DNA from: a virus
DNA length: 37,954 bases
Reading direction: 5' to 3' (one strand)
Virus record (IMG/VR): IMGVR_UViG_3300022187_000087
Span: 1-37,954 of that record
Shown: in pieces, positions 8,160 to 16,011 of the stretch
Position numbering within the stretch: the stretch's first letter is position 1
Layout: every line of letters begins with the position of its first letter
Made by a program: the position numbers and the translations under genes
Notes under the pieces: model-generated
What the model saw: the letters and a program-made list of their open reading frames with translations, nothing else
What the model was told of the DNA's origin: nothing
Databases searched by the model: none

Positions 8160-8478
8160 ATATACTTGGTCAATAGTTGATATGGAAAGACAAATAACAA
8201 TGGGCGATAAGTCTGATGTTATTACACAAATAACATATAAACTAGATGGCACAGAAACAGTAGATGGTACAGAATATACTGGCTCTATAAGTGAAACTGT
8301 TAGTGTTGAACTTGGCAGTCAACCATTTCAAGAATTTAGCTCTGTAACAGAAACAGATGCAATACAATGGGTAAAAGATAAGTTAGGTGCAGATGGCATA
8401 GCTAATTCTGAGTTAAATGTGTCTAATCAAATAACTGAATCACAAACACCTATAACAGCAATGGGATTATCTTGGTAA
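8149..8478 (+). CDS. Small fibre-associated protein, paralog of the gene at 10288
   Basis: A 109-residue protein starting MAVTYTWSIVDMERQ with an AGGAGAA ribosome site. It shares its pattern with the protein at 10288: MAVT start, ME-R, GD-x-D, a glycine-rich middle, ITETQAI/VTETDAI followed by W-x-KD-x-LGA, and a P-x-TA-x-G-x-SW end. Small proteins of this family occur near fibres in cyanophages and I recall them under a DUF (probably DUF7936; to be verified). No enzyme motif is present. It lies directly before the third fibre gene. Confidence 0.7.
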   Translation: MAVTYTWSIVDMERQITMGDKSDVITQITYKLDGTETVDGTEYTGSISETVSVELGSQPFQEFSSVTETDAIQWVKDKLGADGIANSELNVSNQITESQTPITAMGLSW

Positions 8479-8492
8479 TTTAGGAGTAATAC

Positions 8493-10271
8493 ATGACAAG
8501 AGCAAAAGACATATCCAAGATAGTCACTGATGCAGACCTCAGTGGTACTCTTGATGTAACAGGTACAGTGACGGCAGGTGGGCTGACTTTAGCTCCTAGT
8601 CAAGTAATTAATTTAAATTCTGGTGCAGATTCTTTTGATGATATATTTCGTAATGACTCAGAAAACGCAACAATTATTAATGCTAGAAATAATGTTAGAA
8701 TAAATTTAGATTCTAATAGTGATAGCACAAGTGCTGAATTTGTTATTGGGTATAATGGCACAAACACAACTACAGCAAAGGCTTTATCTGTAGGTGAATC
8801 AGGTGACATCAGCTTCTACGAAGACACAGGCACAACACCAAAGCTATTTTGGGATGCTAGTGAAGAGGCTTTGGGGATTGGTACAACGACTCCATCAACA
8901 TTAATACATCTAGAAAGAGGCTCAACTGGTGCTGGTGGTGGTAGTAATGCAGGTATAACTATGACCAACAAGTTTGACTCTCCTGATAATAGTTGGTCAA
9001 TCACTCCACAAAGAACTGGTGTTAGTAATACAGGATTACAAATAAGAGATGAGACTGATAGCAGAACAGATATGGTGTTTGATGGCTCAGGCAATGTTGG
9101 GATTGGTACTAGTAGTCCATCTGATAAACTACATATTAAAGATGCGTCTTCAACAAACGTAATCATAGATGCACCAACAGATAATGCTAGTTTAACTTTG
9201 CAATGTGGTTCTTCAGATGCAGGAGCAGAGGGTGCTTTTATAAATTTTATTCAAAATACAACCTCTAAATGGCAAGTGGGTATGAACACTGACAACACAT
9301 TTAGATGGTATAATTATAATACATCTTCCGAAGCAATGCGTATAGACAGCAGTGGCAATGTTGGTATTGGTACTAGTAGTCCAGATGGTCGTGCAGACAT
9401 TGCTCAAGACCAAAACACAACCAAGTTTACCGCACCTCACCTTGCCTTAACAGCTACTGGTACAACAGACACAACTGGGTTTACTGGTATATCTTATGCC
9501 ACCTCTACTTTAACAAACTATGGTTGGACTGTTGGAGCATTAAGAGCAACATCTGGAGCTAATTCTGCTTTTCTTTTTACTCAACACAATGACAGTGCAA
9601 GTGGTACAGAACGTATGCGTATCGATGCTAGTGGCAACTTGTTGGTGGGCAAGACGGCTACAGGTGACACGACAGAGGGTTTTGAAGCCCAAGCTAGTGG
9701 ACGCACGACAATCTGTAGAGATAGCGCACAGCCTTTAAATGTTAGCCGAACAGGCACTGACGGCACACTGATAGCGTTTAAGGCGCAAGGCACAGAAGAA
9801 GGTCAAATCACAGTATCTGGCACAACAGTTTCTTACAATGGTGGTCACTTAGCTAGATGGTCAAGATTACTTGATAACAGTAAAGACACAACCATAGTCA
9901 AAGGTACAGTAATGACTAACCTTAATGAAATGGTTGAGTGGGGTGACGAAGATAACGAACAGTTAAATAAAATGGCAGTATCTAGTGTTGAGGGTGATGC
10001 TAATGTTGCAGGTGTTTTTGTTAACTGGGATGATGATGATGACTGGAATGACATGAACATTGCAATGACTGGTGATATGGTTATCCGTATTGCTCAAGGA
10101 ATAACAGTCGCAAGAGGTGACTTGCTAATGAGTGCAGGAGATGGCACAGCGAAACCTCAAGGTGACGATATAGTTAGAAGTAAAACAATAGCCAAAGTTA
10201 CTTCTACAAACGTATCACATACATATGATGATGGCACATATTTAGTGCCTTGTGTGTTGATGGCTTGCTAA
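8493..10271 (+). CDS. Tail fibre with a Peptidase_G2-like C-terminal domain
   Basis: A 592-residue fibre. The N-terminus is the short anchor MTRAKDISKIVTDADLSG. The shaft carries GIGTSSPS and MRIDSSGNVGIG units (around residues 115-130, 190-215, 275-300, 370-385), with coding repeats shared at DNA level with the first fibre. Residues about 450-592 (GGHLARWSRLLDN..., EWGDEDNEQLNKMAVSSV, the acidic WDDDDDW, GDLLMSAGDGTAKPQGDD, then DGTYLVPCVLMAC) resemble the C-terminal domain annotated as Peptidase_G2 / autoproteolytic chaperone in cyanophage fibres. Such domains help trimerise the fibre and may be cleaved off afterwards; autocleavage here is not shown by sequence alone. Confidence 0.8.
   Translation: MTRAKDISKIVTDADLSGTLDVTGTVTAGGLTLAPSQVINLNSGADSFDDIFRNDSENATIINARNNVRINLDSNSDSTSAEFVIGYNGTNTTTAKALSVGESGDISFYEDTGTTPKLFWDASEEALGIGTTTPSTLIHLERGSTGAGGGSNAGITMTNKFDSPDNSWSITPQRTGVSNTGLQIRDETDSRTDMVFDGSGNVGIGTSSPSDKLHIKDASSTNVIIDAPTDNASLTLQCGSSDAGAEGAFINFIQNTTSKWQVGMNTDNTFRWYNYNTSSEAMRIDSSGNVGIGTSSPDGRADIAQDQNTTKFTAPHLALTATGTTDTTGFTGISYATSTLTNYGWTVGALRATSGANSAFLFTQHNDSASGTERMRIDASGNLLVGKTATGDTTEGFEAQASGRTTICRDSAQPLNVSRTGTDGTLIAFKAQGTEEGQITVSGTTVSYNGGHLARWSRLLDNSKDTTIVKGTVMTNLNEMVEWGDEDNEQLNKMAVSSVEGDANVAGVFVNWDDDDDWNDMNIAMTGDMVIRIAQGITVARGDLLMSAGDGTAKPQGDDIVRSKTIAKVTSTNVSHTYDDGTYLVPCVLMAC
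9363..9382 (+). repeat. Third exact copy of the 20-base GIGTSSP repeat
   Basis: Identical to 4537-4556 and 4750-4769, but in the third fibre gene, about 4.6 kb away. A one-mismatch copy lies at 9099-9118 in the same gene. Confidence 0.85.
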
Positions 10272-10276
10272 CTAAC

Positions 10277-10298
10277 AGGAGAATAAAATGGCAGTAAC
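10277..10298 (+). repeat. Right copy of the 22-base direct repeat
   Basis: Exact match to 8138-8159, overlapping the ribosome site and the first codons of the 103-residue paralog. Confidence 0.85.
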
Positions 10299-10599
10299 TT
10301 GGACAATCGCAAATATGGAAAGAGACTTAGTGCAGGGAGATAACACAGATATTGTGACTATTTTGCACTGGAGAGCATCTGATGAAGACTCAGATGGTAA
10401 CACAGGGTCAGCTTATGGCACAGTCGGTGTAACACTTGTAGGTACACCAACACCATACGCAGATATCACAGAGACACAAGCTATTGGATGGGCTAAAGAT
10501 GCACTTGGTGCAGAGCAAGTAACATCAATAGAAGATGGTATAGCTGCTCAGATAGCTGCAAAAGCAAACCCAACAACAGCAAGTGGAGTATCTTGGTAA
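10288..10599 (+). CDS. Small fibre-associated protein, paralog of the gene at 8149
   Basis: A 103-residue protein (MAVTWTIANMERDLVQGDNT start, YADITETQAIGWAKDALGAE centre, TTASGVSW end). Pattern and length match the protein at 8149, though the middle differs, so the two are diverged copies that flank the third fibre. Its stop overlaps the start of the next gene (TAATG at 10597-10601). The same family label (probably DUF7936, from memory) applies. Likely an accessory of the fibre; no function is demonstrated. Confidence 0.7.
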   Translation: MAVTWTIANMERDLVQGDNTDIVTILHWRASDEDSDGNTGSAYGTVGVTLVGTPTPYADITETQAIGWAKDALGAEQVTSIEDGIAAQIAAKANPTTASGVSW

Positions 10600-10826
10600 T
10601 GACTGAACAAAACAATGTAATCACTATTGATGGTAAAGAGTATAATCAAGAAGATTTATCTCAAGACCAGAACTATTTTATCAATCAGATAAAAGACTTA
10701 CAGGCTAAAGGTGCAAGTTTAAGATTCCAACTTGACCAAGTAACTGTAGCTCAGAATGCTTTTACAAACTCATTGATACAATCTGTTAAGGGTGAAGAAG
10801 AAACTAAAGAAGAAAAAGCTAGTTAA
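10599..10826 (+). CDS. Small DUF6447-like protein
   Basis: A 75-residue protein started at the TAATG overlap (ATG 10599) rather than at the in-frame TTG six bases upstream. The N-terminus (VITIDGKEYNQEDLSQDQNY) followed by a helical stretch (FINQIKDLQAKGASLRFQLDQ) matches the small DUF6447 type found in cyanophages, as I recall it. The C-terminus is charged (KGEEETKEEKAS). Function is unknown. It sits in a run of small genes after the fibres. Confidence 0.65.
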   Translation: MTEQNNVITIDGKEYNQEDLSQDQNYFINQIKDLQAKGASLRFQLDQVTVAQNAFTNSLIQSVKGEEETKEEKAS

Positions 10827-11060
10827 ATGGAAATAGATGCAATGTTATTCTGGAACATTATCTTAACAATGGTTGTTGTTCCTTTTGGTTGGGCATTTAA
10901 TAAAATGTTTCAAGAGGTTAAACGTATACAAATACTTCTTAATAAGACAAGAGAAGAGTATGCACGTAGGGATGATGTGAAGGATGACATGCATGAATTA
11001 ATGGATGCAATGAAAAGATTAGAAGATAAGTTAGATAAGATACTAATAGGGAGTAGATAA
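10827..11060 (+). CDS. Small membrane protein with a coiled-coil tail
   Basis: A 77-residue protein directly abutting the preceding stop. Residues 6-24 (MLFWNIILTMVVVPFGWAF) are a single membrane segment; the rest is charged and helical (RIQILLNKTREEYARRDDV, then MKRLEDKLDKIL), predicted to form a cytoplasmic coiled coil. The family is frequent near structural genes of marine phages (from memory), with no proven function. A holin-like or spanin-like role is possible, but the lysozyme and a better holin candidate lie 12 kb away, so I do not assign lysis. Confidence 0.65.
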   Translation: MEIDAMLFWNIILTMVVVPFGWAFNKMFQEVKRIQILLNKTREEYARRDDVKDDMHELMDAMKRLEDKLDKILIGSR

Positions 11061-11782
11061 TGGCATCTACATATACAAGTAGAATTAGGTTAGAAAAACA
11101 AGCAGATGGAGAAAATCCTAACTCTTGGGGTTTGATACTTAATCAAAATGTTATAGACTTAGTTGATGAAGCAGTTGCAGGTTATGAGGTTGTTTCTGTT
11201 TCAAGTGTTGCTGTTGCTTTAACAAGTCAAGATGGTTCAAGTGACCAATCAAGAAAGGCAGGTTTAAAAATAGAAGGTACACTAACTGCAGATGTAACTG
11301 TTTCTTTTCCTGCACAGGAGAAAACATACTTTGTTCATAATGGTACAACAGGTAATTATAATGTATTATTAAAAGCAGGAGCAGGTACTGCAGTTACTGC
11401 TACAAGTCAAGGTTTAAGTATGGCAGTTGCAACAGATGGTACAACTATTAATACTATGAAGTCTGAAGATAATGATTCAAAGATATATAATCCTTTTCTT
11501 GTTACCTCAACTTTAACTTCTACTGATACAGTAACACCAAGTGCAGGTAAGTCAATATATCAAAGAGTGGACACAACTGGAGGTGCAGTTACAATTACAT
11601 TAGCAGTAGGTGATTTATCTATAGGTCAGTATATTATTGTTGATAAAATTGGAGGTAGTGCAGGTATGACTTTAGCTTATCCAGGAAGTTCTCAAGGAAT
11701 AAGTTTAGGAGATTCTACTGAACTAGCTATGGCAATATATAATGGTACTGCTTTTTCTTTTGTAGAAACAGTTAAAGCATAG
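11060..11782 (+). CDS. Beta-rich virion structural protein
   Basis: A 240-residue protein starting at a TAATG overlap. It opens MASTYTSRIRLEKQADGENP followed by NSWGLILNQNVIDLVDEAV, a start seen in many marine-phage fibre or tail-associated proteins. The rest is beta sequence with two similar 'GTTGNYNVLLKAGAGT / GGAVTITLAVGDLSIGQYI' blocks and an end in TAFSFVETVKA. No catalytic motif. It probably forms part of a tail appendage; the exact location is not evident. Confidence 0.65.
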   Translation: MASTYTSRIRLEKQADGENPNSWGLILNQNVIDLVDEAVAGYEVVSVSSVAVALTSQDGSSDQSRKAGLKIEGTLTADVTVSFPAQEKTYFVHNGTTGNYNVLLKAGAGTAVTATSQGLSMAVATDGTTINTMKSEDNDSKIYNPFLVTSTLTSTDTVTPSAGKSIYQRVDTTGGAVTITLAVGDLSIGQYIIVDKIGGSAGMTLAYPGSSQGISLGDSTELAMAIYNGTAFSFVETVKA

Positions 11783-11789
11783 GTTTTAT

Positions 11790-12944
11790 ATGTCAATACC
11801 TTTAATATCTAATTTATCTTTTACTAAAGTTAGTTCAGCAGGAAATTTAAATGATAAAGTACCTGCAACTAGAATTAATTTACCTGTACAATATTTTAAA
11901 AATGTAGATAATATATCAGGCAATTTAACTTTAGATGATAATACTGCTCATAAAAAAGTAATATTAGATACACAAGATAAAACTATTATTAATACTTCAG
12001 GGTCACCTTTAACTAATGATAATCCAAATACAACTATGGATTTAAAAGGTAGTGGGAATATACAGTCTGAATTAAAGTCACATACTGTAACAGAAGCTGA
12101 TGATGGATATACAGGAACTACAACTGTTACTGCTTTAAATGATTCATTGGTTATTGTAGATGATTCACATACTTATGAAACAACAGTAGTAGATGATGAA
12201 AGGTCTGCAGGAGCAGGGGTTGCATTTGGTGATGGATTAACAACTGTAAGAGACCCTTCTACAAATAGTAATCAAGGTTGGTTAGTTAATGAAACTTATT
12301 ATACAACTGCATATACATCTCTTATAGGTGGTACATCTATGTCAGGTGCAAATCGTTCTGATTTTGCAATGTCATTTACACATGCTTTCTTAGAAGATGG
12401 TACACCTATTAGTGGAGCATTGACAGGTCCTGGAGGACCTAGTAGTTATGATGGTAGAACTGCACCTAACCCTTCAATAAATACAACACACAGTATTGGA
12501 GGAAGTACTTATAGATATATGAAATGGGATGATTGTATTGTAGGTGTTAATAATGGTAACTCAGGAGTTTTTGACTTTTATGCTTTTATAGATGTAAATA
12601 CTGGTAAGTTAGTTTTTGCAATGAACCAAGGTCGTGGAGCATTTAACCAAATTAAAAACGTAGAAATAGTAGGTACTGTTAATGGAAGAAAAATTAGATT
12701 TACAAACAACTTATTAATACCTGCATTCTTAACAGGAGATAATCCTTTTACAGATGTGTCAGTTGATTCAAGTGCAACAGTAACTGCAACTAGAGATAGT
12801 ACTGTAGGTTCATTTGAAATAACTGCATCAATTACAGGTAGTGATGGTGGTGGTCAACCTTATGCACTTGTGTCAGTTAATGATGGTGCAGGTAGCCTTA
12901 ATACTACAGATTATACAGGAACATTTTCAGTAAGAGCATTTTAA
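11790..12944 (+). CDS. Large structural or appendage protein, unknown
   Basis: A 384-residue protein beginning MSIPLISNLSFTKVSS. The first 60 residues have a beta pattern with 'NISGNLTLDDNTAHKKVIL'. Residues about 185-285 form a more compact region with aromatic residues (GGSTYRYMKWDDCIVGVNNG, FDFYAFIDVNTGKLVFAMNQ) that could be a carbohydrate-binding or lectin-like fold, but no named family is clear to me. The C-terminus is beta-rich. The context between a fibre-like protein and the gp10-like protein indicates a virion role. Confidence 0.55.
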   Translation: MSIPLISNLSFTKVSSAGNLNDKVPATRINLPVQYFKNVDNISGNLTLDDNTAHKKVILDTQDKTIINTSGSPLTNDNPNTTMDLKGSGNIQSELKSHTVTEADDGYTGTTTVTALNDSLVIVDDSHTYETTVVDDERSAGAGVAFGDGLTTVRDPSTNSNQGWLVNETYYTTAYTSLIGGTSMSGANRSDFAMSFTHAFLEDGTPISGALTGPGGPSSYDGRTAPNPSINTTHSIGGSTYRYMKWDDCIVGVNNGNSGVFDFYAFIDVNTGKLVFAMNQGRGAFNQIKNVEIVGTVNGRKIRFTNNLLIPAFLTGDNPFTDVSVDSSATVTATRDSTVGSFEITASITGSDGGGQPYALVSVNDGAGSLNTTDYTGTFSVRAF

Positions 12945-12946
12945 AT

Positions 12947-14818
12947 ATGGCTTCAACAGATTCAAAACTAACCAAACTAAATTTTCTTCCTGGATTTCAT
13001 AAGGAATCTACACAGTATGCAGAAGAAGGTAAATGGTTTGAAGGCAATAGGGTTAGGTTTAGAGAGGGTAAGCCTGAAAATATTAGAGGTTACACTAAAC
13101 ATAATACTGAAAATATAGAAGGTATTGCAAGAGACATACTTACATGGTCTGATAATGATACAAGAAAGCATATTATTGTTGGTACAAATAAAGAAGTTAT
13201 AGTAGAAAAGGATGCAGTATTATATGATGTAACTCCTATTGTAAGTGTAGTTTCTGCTTCAGATATTTTTACTACAACTAATGGTTCTATTGAAGTTGTA
13301 ACAAGTATTACAAATCATGGTAGAAGTGCAGGAGATAAATTTATTGTTGAAGGTGCAGATGCAGTGGGTGGTATAACCCTTGTAACACTTACACCTTATA
13401 CTGTTACTAGTGTAACTGATATTAATGTTTTTACTTTTAATGCTAATACAACTGCAACAGGAACTGCAACAGGTGGTGGTACTGCAGTGTCAGTAGCTTA
13501 TTTACTTAAAAATGAATTATCAGATAGTATTCAAGGTTTAGGATATGGTGCAGATATTTATAATGCAGGTACATCTACTACAGGAGTAAGAGGTTGGAAT
13601 GATGCAGCAACTGCTTCAGGTATTACATTCCAAGGCTCTCAGTGGAGTTTTGATAACTGGGGTGAAGATGTTTTAGGATTAAGAAGGGGTGGTAATATTT
13701 ATTACTATGATGCAGATGTATCTATAAGTCCTGAAAGAATGAAACCTATTACAAGTGCAACTAATGCACCACATGTAACTGCAACGTCTGCACCTACACA
13801 GTCTAACTTTATATTAGTTTCACCTAATGATAGACATGCCATATGTTTTGCAACAAATGAATTTGGTACAGGTGACTTTAATAGTATGTTAGTTAGATGG
13901 TCTGACCAAGAAGATTTTACTAATTGGACTCCTGCAATTAATACAACTTCAGGTGAAACTGCACTTGCAGATGGTACAGAAATTATAGGTGCAGTAAGAA
14001 CAAGAAGTGCCATACTTATATGGACTGATAATGCTTTATATAGTATGTCATATATAGGTGGTCGATTTGTATTTTCATTTAATCAATTAGGAACTAACTG
14101 TGGATTGATTGCACCTCATGCGGCAATAGACTATGATGGTGTGTCATATTGGATGGGAGATAATAACTTTTATGGTTATGATGGTAGAGTACAAAACTTA
14201 CCATGCACAGTAAGAAGACACTTGTTTGAAGATTTTAATAATACAAATAAAGATAAAGTTTATGCAGGTATTAATTCTGAGTTTAAAGAAATAATATGGT
14301 TGTATCCAAAAGCAAACTCTACTGAACCTAATGCATATATAATATATAATACTGAAGAAAAGACATGGGTATTTGGAGATAGTTTTTATACAACATTTAA
14401 AGACAGAACTGTGTATGAAAATACAATTACTACAGGAAAAGTTTCTGCAACTGCTGACACATTTTTATGGGATAATGAACCTGAAGATGTGTACACAGGA
14501 GATGGTACTGCATTAAGTTCTTTTCTTGAGTCTTCTTCTTTTGATGTAGGAGAAGGAGATAACTTAATGTTTTTAAATAGAATTATACCTGATTATAAAT
14601 TTGACTCAGGACAAGAGATTGAAGTATATGTAAAGGTAAAAGAATTTCCTAGTGATACTTTTAAAATTAAAGGACCTTTTACAATAAATGCTAATACTAA
14701 GAAAGTAGATTTTAGAGCAAGAGGAAGGCAGGCATCTGTAAAAGTTTCTGCTACTAATGATGGTGCATGGAAATGGGGTTCTGTAAGATTGGCACTACAA
14801 CCAGATGGTAAAAGATAA
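12947..14818 (+). CDS. P22 gp10-like packaged-DNA stabilisation / tail-hub protein
   Basis: A 623-residue protein. Residues 8-70 (LNFLPGFHKESTQYAEEGKW, then EGNRVRFREGKPENIRGYTK) are the characteristic start of the family similar to P22 gp10, followed by beta-propeller-like repeats: IIVGTNKEVIVEKD, HVTATSAPTQSNFILVSPND, ADGTEIIGAVRTRSAILIWT, NALYSMSYIGGRFVFSFNQL. About 120-185 is an inserted beta domain (SIEVVTSITNHGRSAGDKF). In P22, gp10 joins the gp4 adaptor ring to the tail needle and spike and holds the packaged DNA in. Presence of an adaptor-like gene at 1393 supports such a podovirus-type tail. Confidence 0.7.
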   Translation: MASTDSKLTKLNFLPGFHKESTQYAEEGKWFEGNRVRFREGKPENIRGYTKHNTENIEGIARDILTWSDNDTRKHIIVGTNKEVIVEKDAVLYDVTPIVSVVSASDIFTTTNGSIEVVTSITNHGRSAGDKFIVEGADAVGGITLVTLTPYTVTSVTDINVFTFNANTTATGTATGGGTAVSVAYLLKNELSDSIQGLGYGADIYNAGTSTTGVRGWNDAATASGITFQGSQWSFDNWGEDVLGLRRGGNIYYYDADVSISPERMKPITSATNAPHVTATSAPTQSNFILVSPNDRHAICFATNEFGTGDFNSMLVRWSDQEDFTNWTPAINTTSGETALADGTEIIGAVRTRSAILIWTDNALYSMSYIGGRFVFSFNQLGTNCGLIAPHAAIDYDGVSYWMGDNNFYGYDGRVQNLPCTVRRHLFEDFNNTNKDKVYAGINSEFKEIIWLYPKANSTEPNAYIIYNTEEKTWVFGDSFYTTFKDRTVYENTITTGKVSATADTFLWDNEPEDVYTGDGTALSSFLESSSFDVGEGDNLMFLNRIIPDYKFDSGQEIEVYVKVKEFPSDTFKIKGPFTINANTKKVDFRARGRQASVKVSATNDGAWKWGSVRLALQPDGKR

Positions 14819-15081
14819 TGGCTAGTTATCCACAGTTTACTGTATATAGACAGATACAAGATGTCAATGATATGTATGGAGAAATTGTTTCTTGGGGAAA
14901 TAGATTAACATCTGAGTTAGAATTAAGAGATGACGAAGTAAGAAACCAAGCAGCAATAAGAGTAGAGGTTGTAACAACTGTTACAGAAATAGGTAGACCT
15001 CAAGCAGGTGACGTAGCTTTTTCTTCAGGAGAAAGTAAGTTTAAAGGTTATACAGGTTCAACATGGGTGGATTTTCATTAA
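14818..15081 (+). CDS. Small structural-region protein
   Basis: An 87-residue protein with a TAATG overlap to the gp10-like gene. It starts MASYPQFTVYRQIQDVNDMY, has an acidic helical centre (SELELRDDEVRNQAAIRVEV) and ends with a short beta piece AGDVAFSSGESKFKGYTGSTW, which resembles the 'kG..g..W..l' ends of phage tail or fibre proteins. No membrane segment. Its position between gp10-like and internal proteins suggests a virion or assembly protein. Confidence 0.6.
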   Translation: MASYPQFTVYRQIQDVNDMYGEIVSWGNRLTSELELRDDEVRNQAAIRVEVVTTVTEIGRPQAGDVAFSSGESKFKGYTGSTWVDFH

Positions 15082-15338
15082 TGGATATACAAAGTTATTT
15101 TAATTTAATTAGTAATAGTACATTTGTAGACAATATAAATAAAGGTATTACACAAACTGATGACTACTTTGGAACAAAAACAATTCAGGGTATGGCATTA
15201 AACACAGGAATGTTGTATAATAAGAGTAATAAATTAGCTAGTAATATTAGTAACTTCCAATCTAACATGACTCAGGGTCAATCTAATTATATGACACCAA
15301 ATAAAGCAGGTAAGATAAATGGCATACTTAACCAATAG
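15081..15338 (+). CDS. Small protein before the internal virion genes
   Basis: An 85-residue protein. I choose ATG 15081 (overlapping the previous TAA, TAATG) over an in-frame ATG at 15063. The sequence (FNLISNSTFVDNINKGITQT, then QGMALNTGMLYNKSN) is polar, Asn- and Ser-rich, with no obvious domain. It overlaps the start of the next gene by 20 bases. Function is unknown; context implies an internal or tail protein. Confidence 0.55.
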   Translation: MDIQSYFNLISNSTFVDNINKGITQTDDYFGTKTIQGMALNTGMLYNKSNKLASNISNFQSNMTQGQSNYMTPNKAGKINGILNQ

Positions 15339-16011
15339 ACAAGCACCTAATAGTGGACTAGCAAACCTTCTTGCAATGAAAGGAAGAATGGGTGATACTG
15401 AATTAGTGCATATGTCTAAGCCTGAGATTGACATGATGGAAAGAATGGGCAAGATGACTATGAACCCTATGACAGGTTTACCTGAAGCATTTAGTTTAGA
15501 AGAAGAAATATCAGGACTTGCTTCTCTTATAAATATGCCAAGTGCAAAGACTGCAATGAATGACCTTATGGAATTTGGTAAAGAAAAGTTAAAGACTTTG
15601 ACTATGAAAGAAATAGAAAAGGAAATGCCTAAACAGGACATGATGATGCCACCTATGCCACCACAACAGATGCCAATGCCACCACAGAAACAACAAGGTA
15701 TTGCAATGTTGGCAGGTGGTGCAAGACCTAAAGATTATTTTGAAGGTCAGGTATATGATGACAGAGGTGATGGTATGTCTGATGATATAGATTTTAAAGT
15801 TGAGGGAGACCCTGTAATTAAGGGAGCAAGGTTAAGTGCAGATGAGTATGTATTGCCTGCAGATTTAGTTGCAATGTTAGGTAATGGGTCTTCTGATGCA
15901 GGTGCAAAAAAATTAGATAGCTTTACTAAAGAAATGAGAATGAAAGCTTTTGGTACAAGCAAACAACAAAAACCAATTAATGCAACAAAAGAACTAAAGG
16001 AAATAGTGTAA
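15319..16011 (+). CDS. Internal virion protein candidate with Met/Pro-rich linker
   Basis: A 230-residue protein. Residues about 1-100 are helical with many Met (MERMGKMTMNPMTGLPEAF). A Met/Pro/Gln-rich linker follows (MMMPPMPPQQMPMPPQKQQ, about 110-128). The C-terminal part contains ARLSADEYVLPADLVAMLGN followed by GSSDAGAKKLD, a pattern I recognise from proteins just before the large internal virion proteins in marine podovirus-like phages. It probably belongs to the ejection apparatus or its assembly. Start and end overlap its neighbours (TAATG at 16009-16013). Confidence 0.6.
   Translation: MAYLTNRQAPNSGLANLLAMKGRMGDTELVHMSKPEIDMMERMGKMTMNPMTGLPEAFSLEEEISGLASLINMPSAKTAMNDLMEFGKEKLKTLTMKEIEKEMPKQDMMMPPMPPQQMPMPPQKQQGIAMLAGGARPKDYFEGQVYDDRGDGMSDDIDFKVEGDPVIKGARLSADEYVLPADLVAMLGNGSSDAGAKKLDSFTKEMRMKAFGTSKQQKPINATKELKEIV

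Noticed and set aside
10827-11060. Holin assignment for the 77-residue single-pass protein
   Set aside because: It has a membrane segment but lies among fibre and structural genes 12 kb from the lysozyme, and a better holin candidate adjoins the lysozyme.
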